Source: CAVVSD01 sp963837655 (GTDB lineage: Bacteria > Actinomycetota > Thermoleophilia > Solirubrobacterales > Solirubrobacteraceae). From it: a stretch of 64,000 nucleotides of DNA. The DNA lies in contig CAWIOK010000001.1 in assembly GCA_963837655.1 (NCBI GenBank), forward strand, positions 248,001-312,000, in the 5' to 3' direction. The position numbers and the translations under genes were made by a program. Shown here one piece after another: positions 19,290-28,292 of this stretch (positions are counted from its first letter, which is position 1; each line of letters opens with the position of its first letter). The notes under the pieces were generated by a model. The model was given only the letters and a program-made list of their open reading frames with translations. It did not search any database and had not been told where the DNA came from.

Positions 19290-20146
19290 GGTCTGGCCTC
19301 CCCGAGCGCCTCCTCCAGCGTCCGGCGGTTGTGCACCGGCACGTCGTCCGGCCAGCCGTCGAACGCGGCGCGCGGCGGGAGCCCCACCACCTCGCCGGCC
19401 ACCACCGACGCATGTCGGCGAACCGCCTCGAGCAGCATCGCGAGCGGGACGGCCTCGTGGTCCTCGACGTTCACCGAGACCTGGACGAGACCGCCGGTCT
19501 CCAGCTCCAGGCCCAGCGCGCGCACCCCCGGCAGACCGTCGGAGCCGCCCTCGCGCACGGCGCGCGCGGCCGCGCGCGCCACCTCCAGCGGCGCGTCGAG
19601 CTCCAGGTTGAACGCGATGAGCGGCGGCCGCGCGGCGACGAGCGTCGCGCCCTTGCGTGGATCCATCCGCGCGGGGCCGAAGTCCGGGGTGGTCTCGCCT
19701 GACGCCAGCCGCTCGGCCAGTGCGGCCGGCCCACCGCGCCGCAGCTCGGCGCGCGTGCGACCGCCGGCCAGCGCGCCGTACAGCAGGACCGGCACCCCGA
19801 GGCGCCCGATCTCCTCACCCGCGACGAGCGCCTCCGCGCACGCAGCTCCGCGGTCGGCGGCGGTGCGGTAGACGAACGGCACGACGTCGACGGCGCCGAC
19901 GTGCGGGTGAATCCCGCGCTCCAGCGACAGGTCGATGCGCCGCAGGGCCTCCTCGGTGCCCGCCGCCAGCGCGGTCGCCAGCCCGCCCGGCTCTCCCGCC
20001 AGCGTGAACACCGAGCGGTGGTGGTCGACGTCGGCGTGGACGTCGAGCAGCCGCGCCCCCGCAACCGTGAACGCCGCGCCGACCGCTGCGAGCGCGACGC
20101 CGTCGCGCCCCTCGGACACGTTGGGCACCGAGAGCAGGGTCGTCAT
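19286..20146 (-). CDS. Glutamate formiminotransferase-like protein
   Basis: A 286-residue protein matching the formiminotransferase part of FtcD, which moves a formimino (or formyl) group between glutamate and tetrahydrofolate. Family blocks include MTTLLSVPNVSEGRD, LDVHADVDHHRSVFTLAG and GIHPHVGAVDVVPF, where the H-x-G-x-x-D pattern carries folate-site residues, and LQVSVNVEDHEAVPL near the end. The cyclodeaminase half of FtcD is absent, and no histidine-degradation (hut) genes are nearby, so the role may be as a free-standing formyl or formimino transferase. ATG 20146 overlaps the P450 stop (ATGA). Confidence 0.83.
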   Translation of the reverse strand: MTTLLSVPNVSEGRDGVALAAVGAAFTVAGARLLDVHADVDHHRSVFTLAGEPGGLATALAAGTEEALRRIDLSLERGIHPHVGAVDVVPFVYRTAADRGAACAEALVAGEEIGRLGVPVLLYGALAGGRTRAELRRGGPAALAERLASGETTPDFGPARMDPRKGATLVAARPPLIAFNLELDAPLEVARAAARAVREGGSDGLPGVRALGLELETGGLVQVSVNVEDHEAVPLAMLLEAVRRHASVVAGEVVGLPPRAAFDGWPDDVPVHNRRTLEEALGEARP

Positions 20147-21405
20147 GACGCGAGGAGGACCTGACCGCCGGCGGCGGGCGCCACCGCCACCGAGCGGCGG
20201 CGCGCGCGCTCCGGGCGCGGATGCACCGGCAGCACGTCGTGGCGGGCGGCGACGCGCAGGACCTCCGCCATCTCCATCGACGCGAACGCCGCGCCCGGGC
20301 AGCGCCGCCCGCCCCCGCCGAACGGGATGAACGCGTAGGGCGGCAGCTCGCGTCCCTCCAGCCAGCGCTCAGGCCGGAAGGCGAGCGGATCGGGGTAGAG
20401 GTCAGGCCGGCGGTGGACGAGGTAGGAGCAGGCGGACACGAAGGCGCCGGCAGGCAGGTCGTGGCCGCCGAAGGTCAGCGGCGCGTTCAGCCGGCGGGGC
20501 GTGAGGACGAGCACCGGCCTGACCCGCAGCACCTCGCGCACGGTCGCGTCGAGGTAGGCGTCGTCGCCCTCGCGGATCCGGTGGAGCGCCTCGCGGTGGC
20601 GACTGAGCCGTTCGAACGCCCAGGCGAGCCCGCTCGCCGTCGTCTCGTGGCCCGCGGCCAGCAGCGTCACGAGCTGGTCGCGCAGCTCGGCGTCCGTCAG
20701 CGGCTGTCCGTCCTCGTCGCGGGCGGCCAGCAGCAGGTCCAGCACGGAGCCCTCGTGGGGATCGGCGCGCCGTCGCGCGATCGCCTTGGCCACCTCGGCG
20801 TCGAGCACCGCGACAGCGCGGTCGAACATCGCCCACGGCCGCTTCATCCCGCGCGCAAGCCCGATGAGGCGCGGCAGCGACGACGTGATCCGCAGCGGCC
20901 GCTCGATTGCGGCCCGGAGCGGCTCGACCTCGGCGCGGTCGCGCGCGCCGAACACGAGCCGCAGCACGACCTCCAGGGTGAGCGCGCGCATGCGCGGGAG
21001 CGTCGCGACGGGCTCGCCGCGCGGCCACGACGCGAGCTCGCGCTCTGCCAGCTCGGCGACGAGCGGCGCCTGCGCGCGCAGCGTCTCGCCGTGCAGCGGC
21101 GGCAGGATGAGCCGGCGCTGGCGCAGGTGCTCGGGACCGTCGAGCAACAGGATCGACCGGGAACCGACGAACGGCTCCAGCGCCGTGCTCGAGCCGCCCC
21201 GGGCGACGTCCGCGTACTCGGTGAACAGCCGCCGGATGAGGTCGGTGTCCGACGTGAGCACCATCGGCGCGCCCGTCGTCGACACGCGGATCGTGAAGAC
21301 GTCGCCGTAGTGCTCCCTGCAGCGGCGCAGGAACGCCGTCGGCCGCGCCATCCACTCGATGGTCTGCAGCGCCTCCGGGATCCGCGGGCCCGGTGGGAGC
21401 GCCAT
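20143..21405 (-). CDS. Cytochrome P450
   Basis: Haem monooxygenase of 420 residues, soluble, without an N-terminal anchor. Visible are the I-helix oxygen-activation motif AGHETT (251-256), the K-helix ExxR as EVLR (291-294), the PERF-like FRPERW, and the haem loop FGGGGRRCPGA with the axial cysteine at C369. The sequence style (MALPPGPRIPEALQTIEW) is that of class P450s seen in actinobacteria and cyanobacteria acting on lipophilic substrates. Start ATG 21405, 2 bp after the LLM oxidoreductase stop. No ferredoxin or reductase gene adjoins, so electrons must come from elsewhere. The substrate is unknown. Confidence 0.92.
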   Translation of the reverse strand: MALPPGPRIPEALQTIEWMARPTAFLRRCREHYGDVFTIRVSTTGAPMVLTSDTDLIRRLFTEYADVARGGSSTALEPFVGSRSILLLDGPEHLRQRRLILPPLHGETLRAQAPLVAELAERELASWPRGEPVATLPRMRALTLEVVLRLVFGARDRAEVEPLRAAIERPLRITSSLPRLIGLARGMKRPWAMFDRAVAVLDAEVAKAIARRRADPHEGSVLDLLLAARDEDGQPLTDAELRDQLVTLLAAGHETTASGLAWAFERLSRHREALHRIREGDDAYLDATVREVLRVRPVLVLTPRRLNAPLTFGGHDLPAGAFVSACSYLVHRRPDLYPDPLAFRPERWLEGRELPPYAFIPFGGGGRRCPGAAFASMEMAEVLRVAARHDVLPVHPRPERARRRSVAVAPAAGGQVLLAS

Positions 21406-21407
21406 CG

Positions 21408-22364
21408 TCAGCCCTGCAGTGCGGGGATGACCTCGCGCGCCAGGAGCTCGATCGCATCGAGATCGCGGTGCAGGAGATGCTGGAGGAAGACGCGCTCGAT
21501 GCCGGCGGCCTCGTACTCCCGCAGCCGCGCGACGGCCTCGTCGGGCGTCCCGACGATCCAGTTGCCGGCCAGCTCGGCGGCGTAGGCGTGCGGATCGTCG
21601 ACGCGCTTGCCCTGCAGCGCGCCGATCTCGCCCGCGCGCCGGGCGACCTCGTCGCGGTCCGCCCCGAGCACGCACCCGGTCATGAGCGACACGGTGATCG
21701 TCGCGGGGTCGCGGCCGAGGTCGCGGCAGGCCTCGTGGATCGCGTGGCGCTTCTCCGCCGCCTGCTCCGGCGACGTGAAGGCGAAGTTGTACTCGTCCGC
21801 CCACTTCGCGCCGAGGTGTGCGCCCCGCGAGGCCGCGCTGCCGCCCACGATGAGCGGCGGGTGCGGCTGCTGGATGGGCTTGGGGAGCGCGTCGAGGTCC
21901 TCGACCGTGTAGTGCTTGCCGTGGAACGAGAAGGGTCCCGGCCCGAAGGACCGGTGGACGATCTCCAGCTGCTCGGCGTAGGCGTCCATGCGCTCGCGCA
22001 GCGCCGGGAACGGGAAGCCGTAGGCGCGGTGCTCGGCCTCCATCCACCCGGCGCCGAGCCCGACCTCGATGCGGCCGTCGGAGACGTGGTCCGCCGTCGC
22101 CGCGAGCTTGGCGAACACGCTGGGGTGGCGGAACGTCGCGGGCGACACCAGCGCGCCGAGCCGCAGCTTCGTGGTCATCGCCGCCAGGGCGTTGATGGTC
22201 CCCCACGCGTCCAGCGACCCGCGCTGCGTGTCACCGGCGACGGAGAGGTAGTGGTCGGATCGGAAGAGGGCCTCGATGCCGAGGACCTCGCAGGCGTCGG
22301 CGAGGGCGACCCAGTCGGCCCAGGTGACATCCTCCTGACCCTCGATCATCAGGGCGAAGCGCAC
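21408..22364 (-). CDS. LLM-class F420/flavin-dependent oxidoreductase
   Basis: A 318-residue TIM-barrel protein of the luciferase-like family, close in pattern to F420-dependent enzymes (LFRSDHYLSVAGD, LGALVSPATFRHPSVFAKLAATADHVSDGRIEVGLGAGW, shown as family landmarks). The phosphate-binding GRIEVGLGAGW block and LPKPIQQPHPPLIVGG are intact. It heads the minus-strand operon with P450, formiminotransferase and the 95-residue protein. Gap of 49 bp to the divergent FAH-type hydratase. Substrate unknown. Confidence 0.87.
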   Translation of the reverse strand: MRFALMIEGQEDVTWADWVALADACEVLGIEALFRSDHYLSVAGDTQRGSLDAWGTINALAAMTTKLRLGALVSPATFRHPSVFAKLAATADHVSDGRIEVGLGAGWMEAEHRAYGFPFPALRERMDAYAEQLEIVHRSFGPGPFSFHGKHYTVEDLDALPKPIQQPHPPLIVGGSAASRGAHLGAKWADEYNFAFTSPEQAAEKRHAIHEACRDLGRDPATITVSLMTGCVLGADRDEVARRAGEIGALQGKRVDDPHAYAAELAGNWIVGTPDEAVARLREYEAAGIERVFLQHLLHRDLDAIELLAREVIPALQG

Positions 22365-22413
22365 GGGCGGGAGGATAGACCCGCGGCCACGACTTCAGGA
22401 GGAGCAATTCGAC

Positions 22414-23115
22414 ATGGCAGCAGCGGTGTGGGAGGACGAGCGCGTCGTGCGCGGCATGGGCGTGCACCTGCAGGCCCAGCGCGACAAGGGCGGCAGGCGC
22501 ATCGGGTGGAAGATGGGACTCGGCCTGCCGGCGATCATGGAGCGCCTCGGCACGACGGGCGCGCTGGTCGCCGAGTTGCAGGAGACGACGCTGCTTGCTT
22601 CTGGCGCGTCGCTGAGCGTGGACGGCTGGGCGCGACCGGTCTTCGAGCCCGAGGTCGCGGTGTTCGTCGGGACCGACGTGGCGCCGGGCGGGGACCGCGA
22701 GGCCGCAGCCGCGGCGATCACCGCCATCGCGCCCGCGATCGAGATGGTCGACCTGCCGTCGCCGCCGTCGGACCCCGGCGCCGTCCTCGAGGGCGGCTTC
22801 GCACACCGAGCGGTCATCCTCGGCGCACGCGACGCGTCACGCGCGGGCGGCGACTTCTCGGGCCTGTCGACGACCGTCACCGCGAACGGGGACGCCTTCG
22901 CGGCGGAGGACGACCCTGAGGGCGCCGTCGGAGGCGACATCCTCGGACTCGTCCGCCACGCGGCCGACTACCTCGGTGCGTTCGGCCAGCGCCTCGCCGC
23001 CGGCGAGTTCCTCATCACGGGCTCGACGATCGCCCCTCCGCCGCAGGTGGAGGCCGGCCAGCACCTCGTGTTCGAGCTGGGCGGCGTCGGCTCGGTGGAG
23101 GTGACGCTGACATAG
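22414..23115 (+). CDS. FAH-family hydratase (2-keto-4-pentenoate hydratase-like)
   Basis: A 233-residue protein of the fumarylacetoacetase C-terminal fold, most like the MhpD hydratases of aromatic meta-cleavage pathways. Landmarks are GWKMGLGLPA, the metal-binding acidic triad region FEPEVAVFVG, and the late GSTIAPPPQVEAGQHLVFE. An excellent ribosome site AGGAGGAG lies at 22398-22404, 9 bp before ATG 22414. It is followed, after 76 bp, by an alpha/beta hydrolase, an LLM monooxygenase and a SnoaL-like gene. This order (monooxygenase, C-C hydrolase, hydratase) hints at a cleavage pathway for a cyclic or aromatic compound. The opposite strand carries the P450 operon, possibly acting on the same substrate. 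Confidence 0.8.
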   Translation: MAAAVWEDERVVRGMGVHLQAQRDKGGRRIGWKMGLGLPAIMERLGTTGALVAELQETTLLASGASLSVDGWARPVFEPEVAVFVGTDVAPGGDREAAAAAITAIAPAIEMVDLPSPPSDPGAVLEGGFAHRAVILGARDASRAGGDFSGLSTTVTANGDAFAAEDDPEGAVGGDILGLVRHAADYLGAFGQRLAAGEFLITGSTIAPPPQVEAGQHLVFELGGVGSVEVTLT

Positions 23116-23191
23116 CGTCGCGCTCTGCGGAAGACGTCCCTCGTACTGGTACGGTTCGCGCCGCCGCAGGCCGAGGAGAGGACGAGAAGCG

Positions 23192-23995
23192 ATGACCGAG
23201 ACGACGGCCCGCGCGGGTGTCGCCGAGAGGCGACTTGCGATGGCGGGCGGAGAGATCCACATGCTGCGCGGTGGCGATGGCCCGCCGCTGCTGCTCCTGC
23301 ACGGCGGGGACGCCGCGAGCACGTGGACGGGGCTGCACGAGGGGCTGAGCGGGCGCTTCGACGTGATCGCCCCCGACCACCCCGGCATGGGCCGCTCGGA
23401 CGACTTCGACCGCTTCCAGGCCGTCGACGACCTCGTCTACCACTACGACGACCTGCTCGACGAGCTCGACCTCGCGTCCGCGACGGTGGTCGGCGTGTCC
23501 TTCGGCGCCTGGCTGGCGGCCGAGCTGGCCGTCTTCGCCCCGGCGCGCGTCGACCAGCTCGTCCTCATGGCGCCGCTCGGGCTGCGGCTGCCGGACGATC
23601 CGGTCACCGACATCTTCCTCATGCACCACCCGCAGCGCCTCGCCGCGCTCTACCACGACCCCACGCGGGCGCCTGTGGCGGCGGAGGGGGACATCGACGC
23701 GTTCGTGCAGGCCTACCGCGACATGGCCGCGATCGCGCGCTACGCCTGGAAGCCGTTCCTCTCCAACCCCAAGCTCGAGGGCCGGCTGCGGCGCGTCCGG
23801 GCGCGGACGCTCGTCCTCGCCGCGGCCGAGGACCGCGTGTTGCCCCGGGCCCACGCCGAGCGCTACGCCGAGTGCATCGAGGGCGCGCGCCTCGAGGTGG
23901 TCGACGACGTCGGCCACGCCATGCACGTCGAGCGCCCCGATGGCGTCGTCGACGCCGTCACGTCGTTCCTGGCCGCCGAGGAGGCACGCTCGTGA
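23192..23995 (+). CDS. Alpha/beta-fold hydrolase
   Basis: A 267-residue serine hydrolase. The oxyanion HGGD (37-40), nucleophile elbow GVSFG with S103, acid D214 in AAEDRV and H242 in VGHAMH make a full triad. Pattern and length fit C-C bond hydrolases of meta-cleavage pathways as well as esterases. A purine-rich ribosome site (GAGGAGAGGA) precedes ATG 23192. The stop overlaps the GTG start of the LLM gene (GTGA), so translation is coupled. Confidence 0.88.
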   Translation: MTETTARAGVAERRLAMAGGEIHMLRGGDGPPLLLLHGGDAASTWTGLHEGLSGRFDVIAPDHPGMGRSDDFDRFQAVDDLVYHYDDLLDELDLASATVVGVSFGAWLAAELAVFAPARVDQLVLMAPLGLRLPDDPVTDIFLMHHPQRLAALYHDPTRAPVAAEGDIDAFVQAYRDMAAIARYAWKPFLSNPKLEGRLRRVRARTLVLAAAEDRVLPRAHAERYAECIEGARLEVVDDVGHAMHVERPDGVVDAVTSFLAAEEARS

Positions 23996-25143
23996 AGTTC
24001 AACTTCTTCCACCTGGCGCCCTACCCGTACCTCCCAGAGGACTGGGAGGAGCACCACGAGACGATGTCGCTCGACTTCCCGAACGGGAACTTCGACCCGA
24101 AGATCGGCCACGGGCTCTACCACCGCTATCTGGACGAGCTGGAGTACGCCGAGTCGGTCGGCTTCGACGGCATCGCCGTCAACGAGCACCACCAGACGGC
24201 CTACGGGATCATGCCGTCGCCGAACATCATGGCCGCGGCACTCGCCCGCCGCACGAGCCGCGCGAAGATCATGGTGCTCGGCAACGCGATCCCGATCCGC
24301 GGCAACCCGCTGCGCGTCGCGGAGGAGATCGCGATGCTCGACCACCTGACCGACGGCCGCCTGGTCTCCGGGTTCGTGCGCGGCATCGGGTGGGAGTACT
24401 TCGCGCACTCGATCAGCCCGACCCGCTCGCGGTCGCGGTTCGACGAGGCCCACGACCTCATCATCAAGGCGTGGACCTCGACCGAGCCGTTCCAGTGGAT
24501 CGGCGAGAACTACGAGTACCGCTACGTCAACATCTGGCCGCGGCCTCTGCAGGACCCGCACCCGCCGATCGTCATGGCCGGCGCCGGCAGCCTGGAGACG
24601 ATGAGGTGGTGCGCGAAGCACCGCCACACGTTCATGGCCGTCATCTCCCGCACGGAGACGATCAAGGCCTGGTTCGACGGCTTCCGGGAGTACGCGGCAC
24701 AGGAGGGCTACGAGCCCGATCCCGAGCAGCTCGGGTGGGTCGCGCCGGTGTACGTCGGCGAGACCGACAAGAAGGCCATCGAGGAGGCCCGCGGGCCGAT
24801 CGAGTGGTACTTCAAGAAGTCGCTGCGCCAGCCGCCCGGCGCGGGGCTGCCACCCGGCTACATGACGACGGACTCCCTGCGCAACGCGCTGTCGAAGGGG
24901 CGGATCCCGTCCTTCGACCACTCGATCGAGGAGCTCATCGCAGGCGGGTACATCATCGTCGGCAGCCCGTCGACCGTCGCCGAGCGCATCCACGAGCTCC
25001 AGGAGACCCTCGGCTTCGGCCAGCTCGGGGCCAACATCCCGGTCGGCACGGTCTCCCAGCAGCAGACGCGCGAGAGCACCGACGCGTTCGCCAAGGAGGT
25101 CATCCCGCTGTTCCGGGAGAAGCCGGCGCCGGTGGCGACGTGA
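23992..25143 (+). CDS. LLM-class flavin monooxygenase
   Basis: A 383-residue luciferase-like protein starting at GTG 23992. Landmarks are FDGIAVNEHHQTAYGIMPSP (start of the barrel), LGNAIPIRGNPLRVAEEIAMLDHLTDGRLVSGFVRG (flavin phosphate region, cited as landmark) and FIVGSPSTVAERI-like IIVGSPSTVAERIHEL near the C-terminus. This subgroup is typically FMN-dependent and works with a separate reductase; none is visible here. Coupled to the hydrolase upstream and to the SnoaL-like gene downstream by 4-bp overlaps. Confidence 0.88.
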   Translation: MKFNFFHLAPYPYLPEDWEEHHETMSLDFPNGNFDPKIGHGLYHRYLDELEYAESVGFDGIAVNEHHQTAYGIMPSPNIMAAALARRTSRAKIMVLGNAIPIRGNPLRVAEEIAMLDHLTDGRLVSGFVRGIGWEYFAHSISPTRSRSRFDEAHDLIIKAWTSTEPFQWIGENYEYRYVNIWPRPLQDPHPPIVMAGAGSLETMRWCAKHRHTFMAVISRTETIKAWFDGFREYAAQEGYEPDPEQLGWVAPVYVGETDKKAIEEARGPIEWYFKKSLRQPPGAGLPPGYMTTDSLRNALSKGRIPSFDHSIEELIAGGYIIVGSPSTVAERIHELQETLGFGQLGANIPVGTVSQQQTRESTDAFAKEVIPLFREKPAPVAT

Positions 25144-25550
25144 GCGAACAGGACAACAAGGAGCTCGTGCGGCGCTTCTTCGCGACGCTGAGCAGCGGCG
25201 ACTTCGAGGCGCTCAGCACATTCTTCGACGACCGGTCCACCTGGGGCATCGGGTTCGCCGAGGATCCATCGGTGCGCACGGGCCCGCAGGCGATCGTGCA
25301 CGACTTCCTCGTCCCGATCCGCGAGGGCCTCTTCGAGCCGGCGAACCCGAAGGTCGCGATCGTCAACCTGTGGGCGGACGGGGACTGGGTCATCGCCGAG
25401 ACGGTGGGAACCGGGCCGATGCTCAACGGCAACAGCTACCGCAACGTCTACGCGTTCGTCCTGCGCGTGGACGGCGACGTCATCCGCGAGATGCGCGAGT
25501 ACATGGACACCGCGTACGCGGCGAAGGTGTCCGCGGGGCCCGTCGACTGA
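25140..25550 (+). CDS. SnoaL/NTF2-like protein
   Basis: A 136-residue cone-shaped NTF2-fold protein (NKELVRRFFATLSSGDFEALSTFF opening, MREYMDTAYAAKV close). Members act as small isomerases, cyclases or dehydratases, or as binding proteins. GTG 25140 overlaps the stop of the LLM gene. As the last gene of the operon it probably handles a product of the monooxygenase or hydrolase; the reaction is not predictable from sequence. Confidence 0.82.
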   Translation: MSEQDNKELVRRFFATLSSGDFEALSTFFDDRSTWGIGFAEDPSVRTGPQAIVHDFLVPIREGLFEPANPKVAIVNLWADGDWVIAETVGTGPMLNGNSYRNVYAFVLRVDGDVIREMREYMDTAYAAKVSAGPVD

Positions 25551-25681
25551 ACGCGGCGGATGCGTTCGACGACCTGACCGCCGGGCCGAGTAGCCTGGTT
25601 GTCGCAATCCGCACGCGCTTGGCATGCCTCCCCCACGCGTGCGATCTCATCATCCGGGGGGCGAACGAGGATGAGCAGAAC

Positions 25682-25855
25682 ATGGCGCGGATCGAACAAG
25701 CCTCCCAGCCGAAGCGCAAGACTCCGGCGGAGCGGTCGGAGGAGCTCGCCGCGGCATCGCGTCAGCTGAAGGCCGAAGCAGCCGAGCGTCGCGCGAAGCG
25801 CGACAAGGACGAGCCGCCGCGCAAGCCCATCGTCGGGCGCGCGAAGGGCACCTGA
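25682..25855 (+). CDS. Small basic protein (57 residues)
   Basis: A short reading frame MARIEQASQPKRKTPAERSEEL... rich in Lys, Arg, Ala and Glu, ending RKPIVGRAKGT. The composition suggests a helical, nucleic-acid-associated or disordered protein. GAGGA is 14 bp upstream of ATG 25682. It lies between the SnoaL-like gene and the convergent HTH regulator gene, whose stop is 2 bp away. The 131 bp before it (25551-25681) show nothing else. The call rests on the ribosome site and composition only. Confidence 0.45.
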   Translation: MARIEQASQPKRKTPAERSEELAAASRQLKAEAAERRAKRDKDEPPRKPIVGRAKGT

Positions 25856-25857
25856 CC

Positions 25858-26734
25858 TCAGGCCGCGGAGGCCAGTGCGGCGCGCGTGCGGGCGTCCGCG
25901 GGGACGAACTGCGTCAGCCGTAGGTCTGGGTGGCTCGTCGGGATGGTCTGCAGGTGGTGCAGCACGAGCGGGCCGAGCTCGGGATGGTCGATGCGCTTCG
26001 TGCCGAGCTGCGCGTCGAGCACCTCGTGGCGGCGCCAGAGCTCGCGGAAGTTCGCGCTCACCTCCAGCAGGTCGCCGATCAGCGACGTGAACGCCGGGTC
26101 GCCGTAGCGGCGCGCGTGCTCCGCGCGGAACCGCGCGAGGGTGTTGCGCGCGGTCCCGAGGCGGGCGGGCGCGTTCTCGCCCGGTGCGGTGAAGACCCAC
26201 CACATGAGGTTCGCCACGCCGTCGGGCGCCCGTGACGGCGCGCCGAGCAGCCGCGTCGCGCCGCGGTTCCAGGCCGAGCACGTCGGTGCGCGGCCCGAGG
26301 AGGTAGGCGGCGTTGGGCTCAAGGCCCTCGACGACGGCGGCGAGCTCCGGCGGCGCCTCGGTCGGATAGGGCTCGGCCGCGGCGGGCACGGGGACGCCGG
26401 CCAGGTCGAAGAGGTGCGTGTGCTCGGCCGGGTCGAGGTCGAGGACCCGCGCCAGGGCGTCGAGCACGCTCGGGGACGGCGTGATGTCGCGCCCCTGCTC
26501 CAGCCACGTGTACCAGGACAGCCCCACGCCGGCGAGCTGTGAGATCTCCTCACGCCGTAGACCGGGCGTGCGGCGGCGCCCGACGGCCTGCAGCCCCACG
26601 CTCTCCGGGCTGGTCCCCTCGCGGTGACGGCGCAGGAACTCGGCGAGCTCCTCGCGGCGGGTGGGTGGTGGTGCGAGTCCCAGGATCGATGCCCTTCTTG
26701 TGCGCTCGTCGACGCTAGCGGAGCCTGATGGCAT
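25858..26734 (-). CDS. XRE-type HTH regulator with MmyB-like sensor domain, frameshifted
   Basis: DNA-binding regulator: an N-terminal helix-turn-helix (RTPGLRREEISQLAGVGLSWYTWLEQGRDI as landmark, residues ~55-85) followed by an MmyB-like ligand domain (ALEPNAAYLLGPRTDVL, then WWVFTAPGENAPARLG and LWRRHEVLDAQLGTKRIDHP). The frame changes once near 26275 in the run encoding DVLAWNRGATRLLG; read through, about 290 residues. The start is unclear: ATG 26734 overlaps the ATG of the divergent reductase, and no better start codon is visible in the following 25 codons except CTG. Such regulators usually repress the divergent reductase gene. Confidence 0.78.
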
Positions 26735-27628
26735 GACCCAGACCTCCTACCTCGGCGACAAGCCCGTCAACCGGATCGGGTTCGGCGCCATGCAGCTCGC
26801 CGGCCCCGGCGTGATGGGACCGCCTCGCGACCCCGACGGCGCCCGCGCCGTGCTCCGGCGCGCCATCGAGCTCGGCGTCGATCACATCGACACCTCCCAG
26901 TACTACGGCCCGGACACCGTGAACGATCTCATCCGCGAGACGCTGCACCCGTACCCCGAGGGCCTGAAGCTCGTGACGAAGGTGGGTGCCCGCCGCGACG
27001 CGCAGGGCGGCTGGCTGCCCGCGCTCACCCCGGCCGAGCTGCGCGCCGGCGTCGAGGACAACCTGCGTTCGCTGCGCGTCGAGCGGATGGATCTCGTGAA
27101 CCTGCGGCTGCTCGACGGGGATGGCGCACCGTCGGTCCCGCTCGCCGAGCAGCTCGGCGAGCTCCAGGACATGCGCAGGGAGGGCAAGCTCGACCTGATC
27201 GGCATGAGCAACGTGACGGTGCAGGAGACCGAGCGCGCGCTGGAGCTCGTCGACATCGGCGAGGTGCAGAACGCGTACAGCATCCTGGACCGCGAGCACG
27301 ATCCGCTCCTGGAGCTGTGCCGGCGAGCGCGAGATCGCGTTCGTGCCGTTCTTCCCGCTCGGCTCGGGGTTCACGGGCGGCCCGCGCAAGCTGGCCGCGG
27401 ACCCGGCGATCGCCGCCGTGGCCGAGCGGCGCGGGGCGACGCCGAGCCAGGTCGCCCTCGCGTGGCTGCTCGCGCGCTACGACCGGATGCTGCTCATCCC
27501 GGGCACGACCTCGGTGGCGCACCTCGAGGAGAACGTCGCCGCGGGTGACGCTCGATCTCGATGCCGACGCCCTCGCCCGGCTCGAGGAGGTCGAGCAGAC
27601 GGGGAACCCGCTCGCAGCCGCGGAGTAG
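26733..27628 (+). CDS. Aldo/keto reductase, frameshifted
   Basis: NAD(P)H-dependent oxidoreductase with the AKR barrel. D in DHIDTSQYYGP, Y in the same block, K in KLVTKVGAR are the catalytic tetrad members; the usual His position reads LVNLRLLDGD, so a His is missing there. Frame changes near 27321 and 27545 split the C-terminal third (EIAFVPFFPLGSGFTGG and LLIPGTTSVAHLEENV are in the second frame, LDLDADALARLEEVEQ in the third). Read through the length is about 298. GGAG lies 9 bp before ATG 26733. Divergent from the HTH regulator. Confidence 0.8.
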
Positions 27629-27634
27629 CCGCCG

Positions 27635-28228
27635 TCAGGCGGCTGCGCGTGACCCGCGCAGGAAGTGCCCGAGCGCGTCCTCCAGCAGCGCGTCCAGCTG
27701 GTCGGGCTGCACCATCCCGGCGGTGAGCAGGGCGGCGACGCCCTGCACCGTCGCGAACAGCACGAGGCCGACGCGCTCGGGCTCTCCCGGGTCCAGCGCG
27801 CCCTCGGCCTGCCCCTGCTCGATCAGCGCGAGGAGGACCGCGAAGGCGCGGTCGGCGGCGATGCCCAGCGGGCCTGACGGGTTGCCGTGCTTGCCGGCGA
27901 ACATGAGCTCCAGCAGCGCGGCGTCCTGGGTCGCGAACCGCACGTAGGCGCCCGCCGCCGCCTGCAGGCGTGCGGTGAAGTCCTCCCCCGCCCCGTCGAC
28001 GGCGTCGCGCAGCTCGGCTCCGAGCCGCGTGAAGCCGGTCTCGGCGACGGCGTCAAGGAGCGCCTGGCGATCGGGGAAATGCCGCCGTGGCGCGCCGTGG
28101 CTGACGCCGACGTCGCGGGCGAGCTCGCGGAGCGAGAGCGCTTGGACGCCGCGCTCGCGCAGGGTGCGCTCGGCCTGCTCGAGAAGGGCAGACCGGAGGT
28201 TGCCGTGGTGGTACGGGCGCTCCGTCAC
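27635..28228 (-). CDS. TetR-family regulator
   Basis: A 197-residue repressor. The N-terminal HTH (LSLRELARDVGVSHGAPRRHF, residues ~31-51, followed by PDRQALLDAVAE) is typical; the C-terminal half is the TetR ligand domain. It is divergent from an SDR gene with 64 bp between starts, and that gap contains a perfect 17-bp palindrome over the SDR promoter, so it probably represses the SDR gene and itself. Its stop is 7 bp from the convergent aldo/keto reductase stop. Confidence 0.88.
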   Translation of the reverse strand: MTERPYHHGNLRSALLEQAERTLRERGVQALSLRELARDVGVSHGAPRRHFPDRQALLDAVAETGFTRLGAELRDAVDGAGEDFTARLQAAAGAYVRFATQDAALLELMFAGKHGNPSGPLGIAADRAFAVLLALIEQGQAEGALDPGEPERVGLVLFATVQGVAALLTAGMVQPDQLDALLEDALGHFLRGSRAAA

Positions 28229-28256
28229 GGCACGAGCCTAGCGAAGCATGTTGTCG

Positions 28257-28285
28257 TTGACAGCATTGCTGTCAGTGTCTACATT
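28257..28285 (+). promoter_or_regulatory. SDR promoter: TTGACA, 17 bp, TACATT (leaderless)
   Basis: -35 TTGACA at 28257-28262 and -10 TACATT at 28280-28285 with a 17-bp spacer. The expected transcription start (7-8 bp after the -10 box) coincides with ATG 28293, so the SDR mRNA should be leaderless; no Shine-Dalgarno is present. Confidence 0.6.
28258..28274. promoter_or_regulatory. TetR operator palindrome TGACAGCATTGCTGTCA
   Basis: Perfect 17-bp palindrome (8-bp arms around a central T) overlapping the -35 box of the SDR gene and lying between it and the tetR gene. Position and symmetry fit a TetR-family dimer site. Confidence 0.7.
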
Positions 28286-28292
28286 GTTGTCC

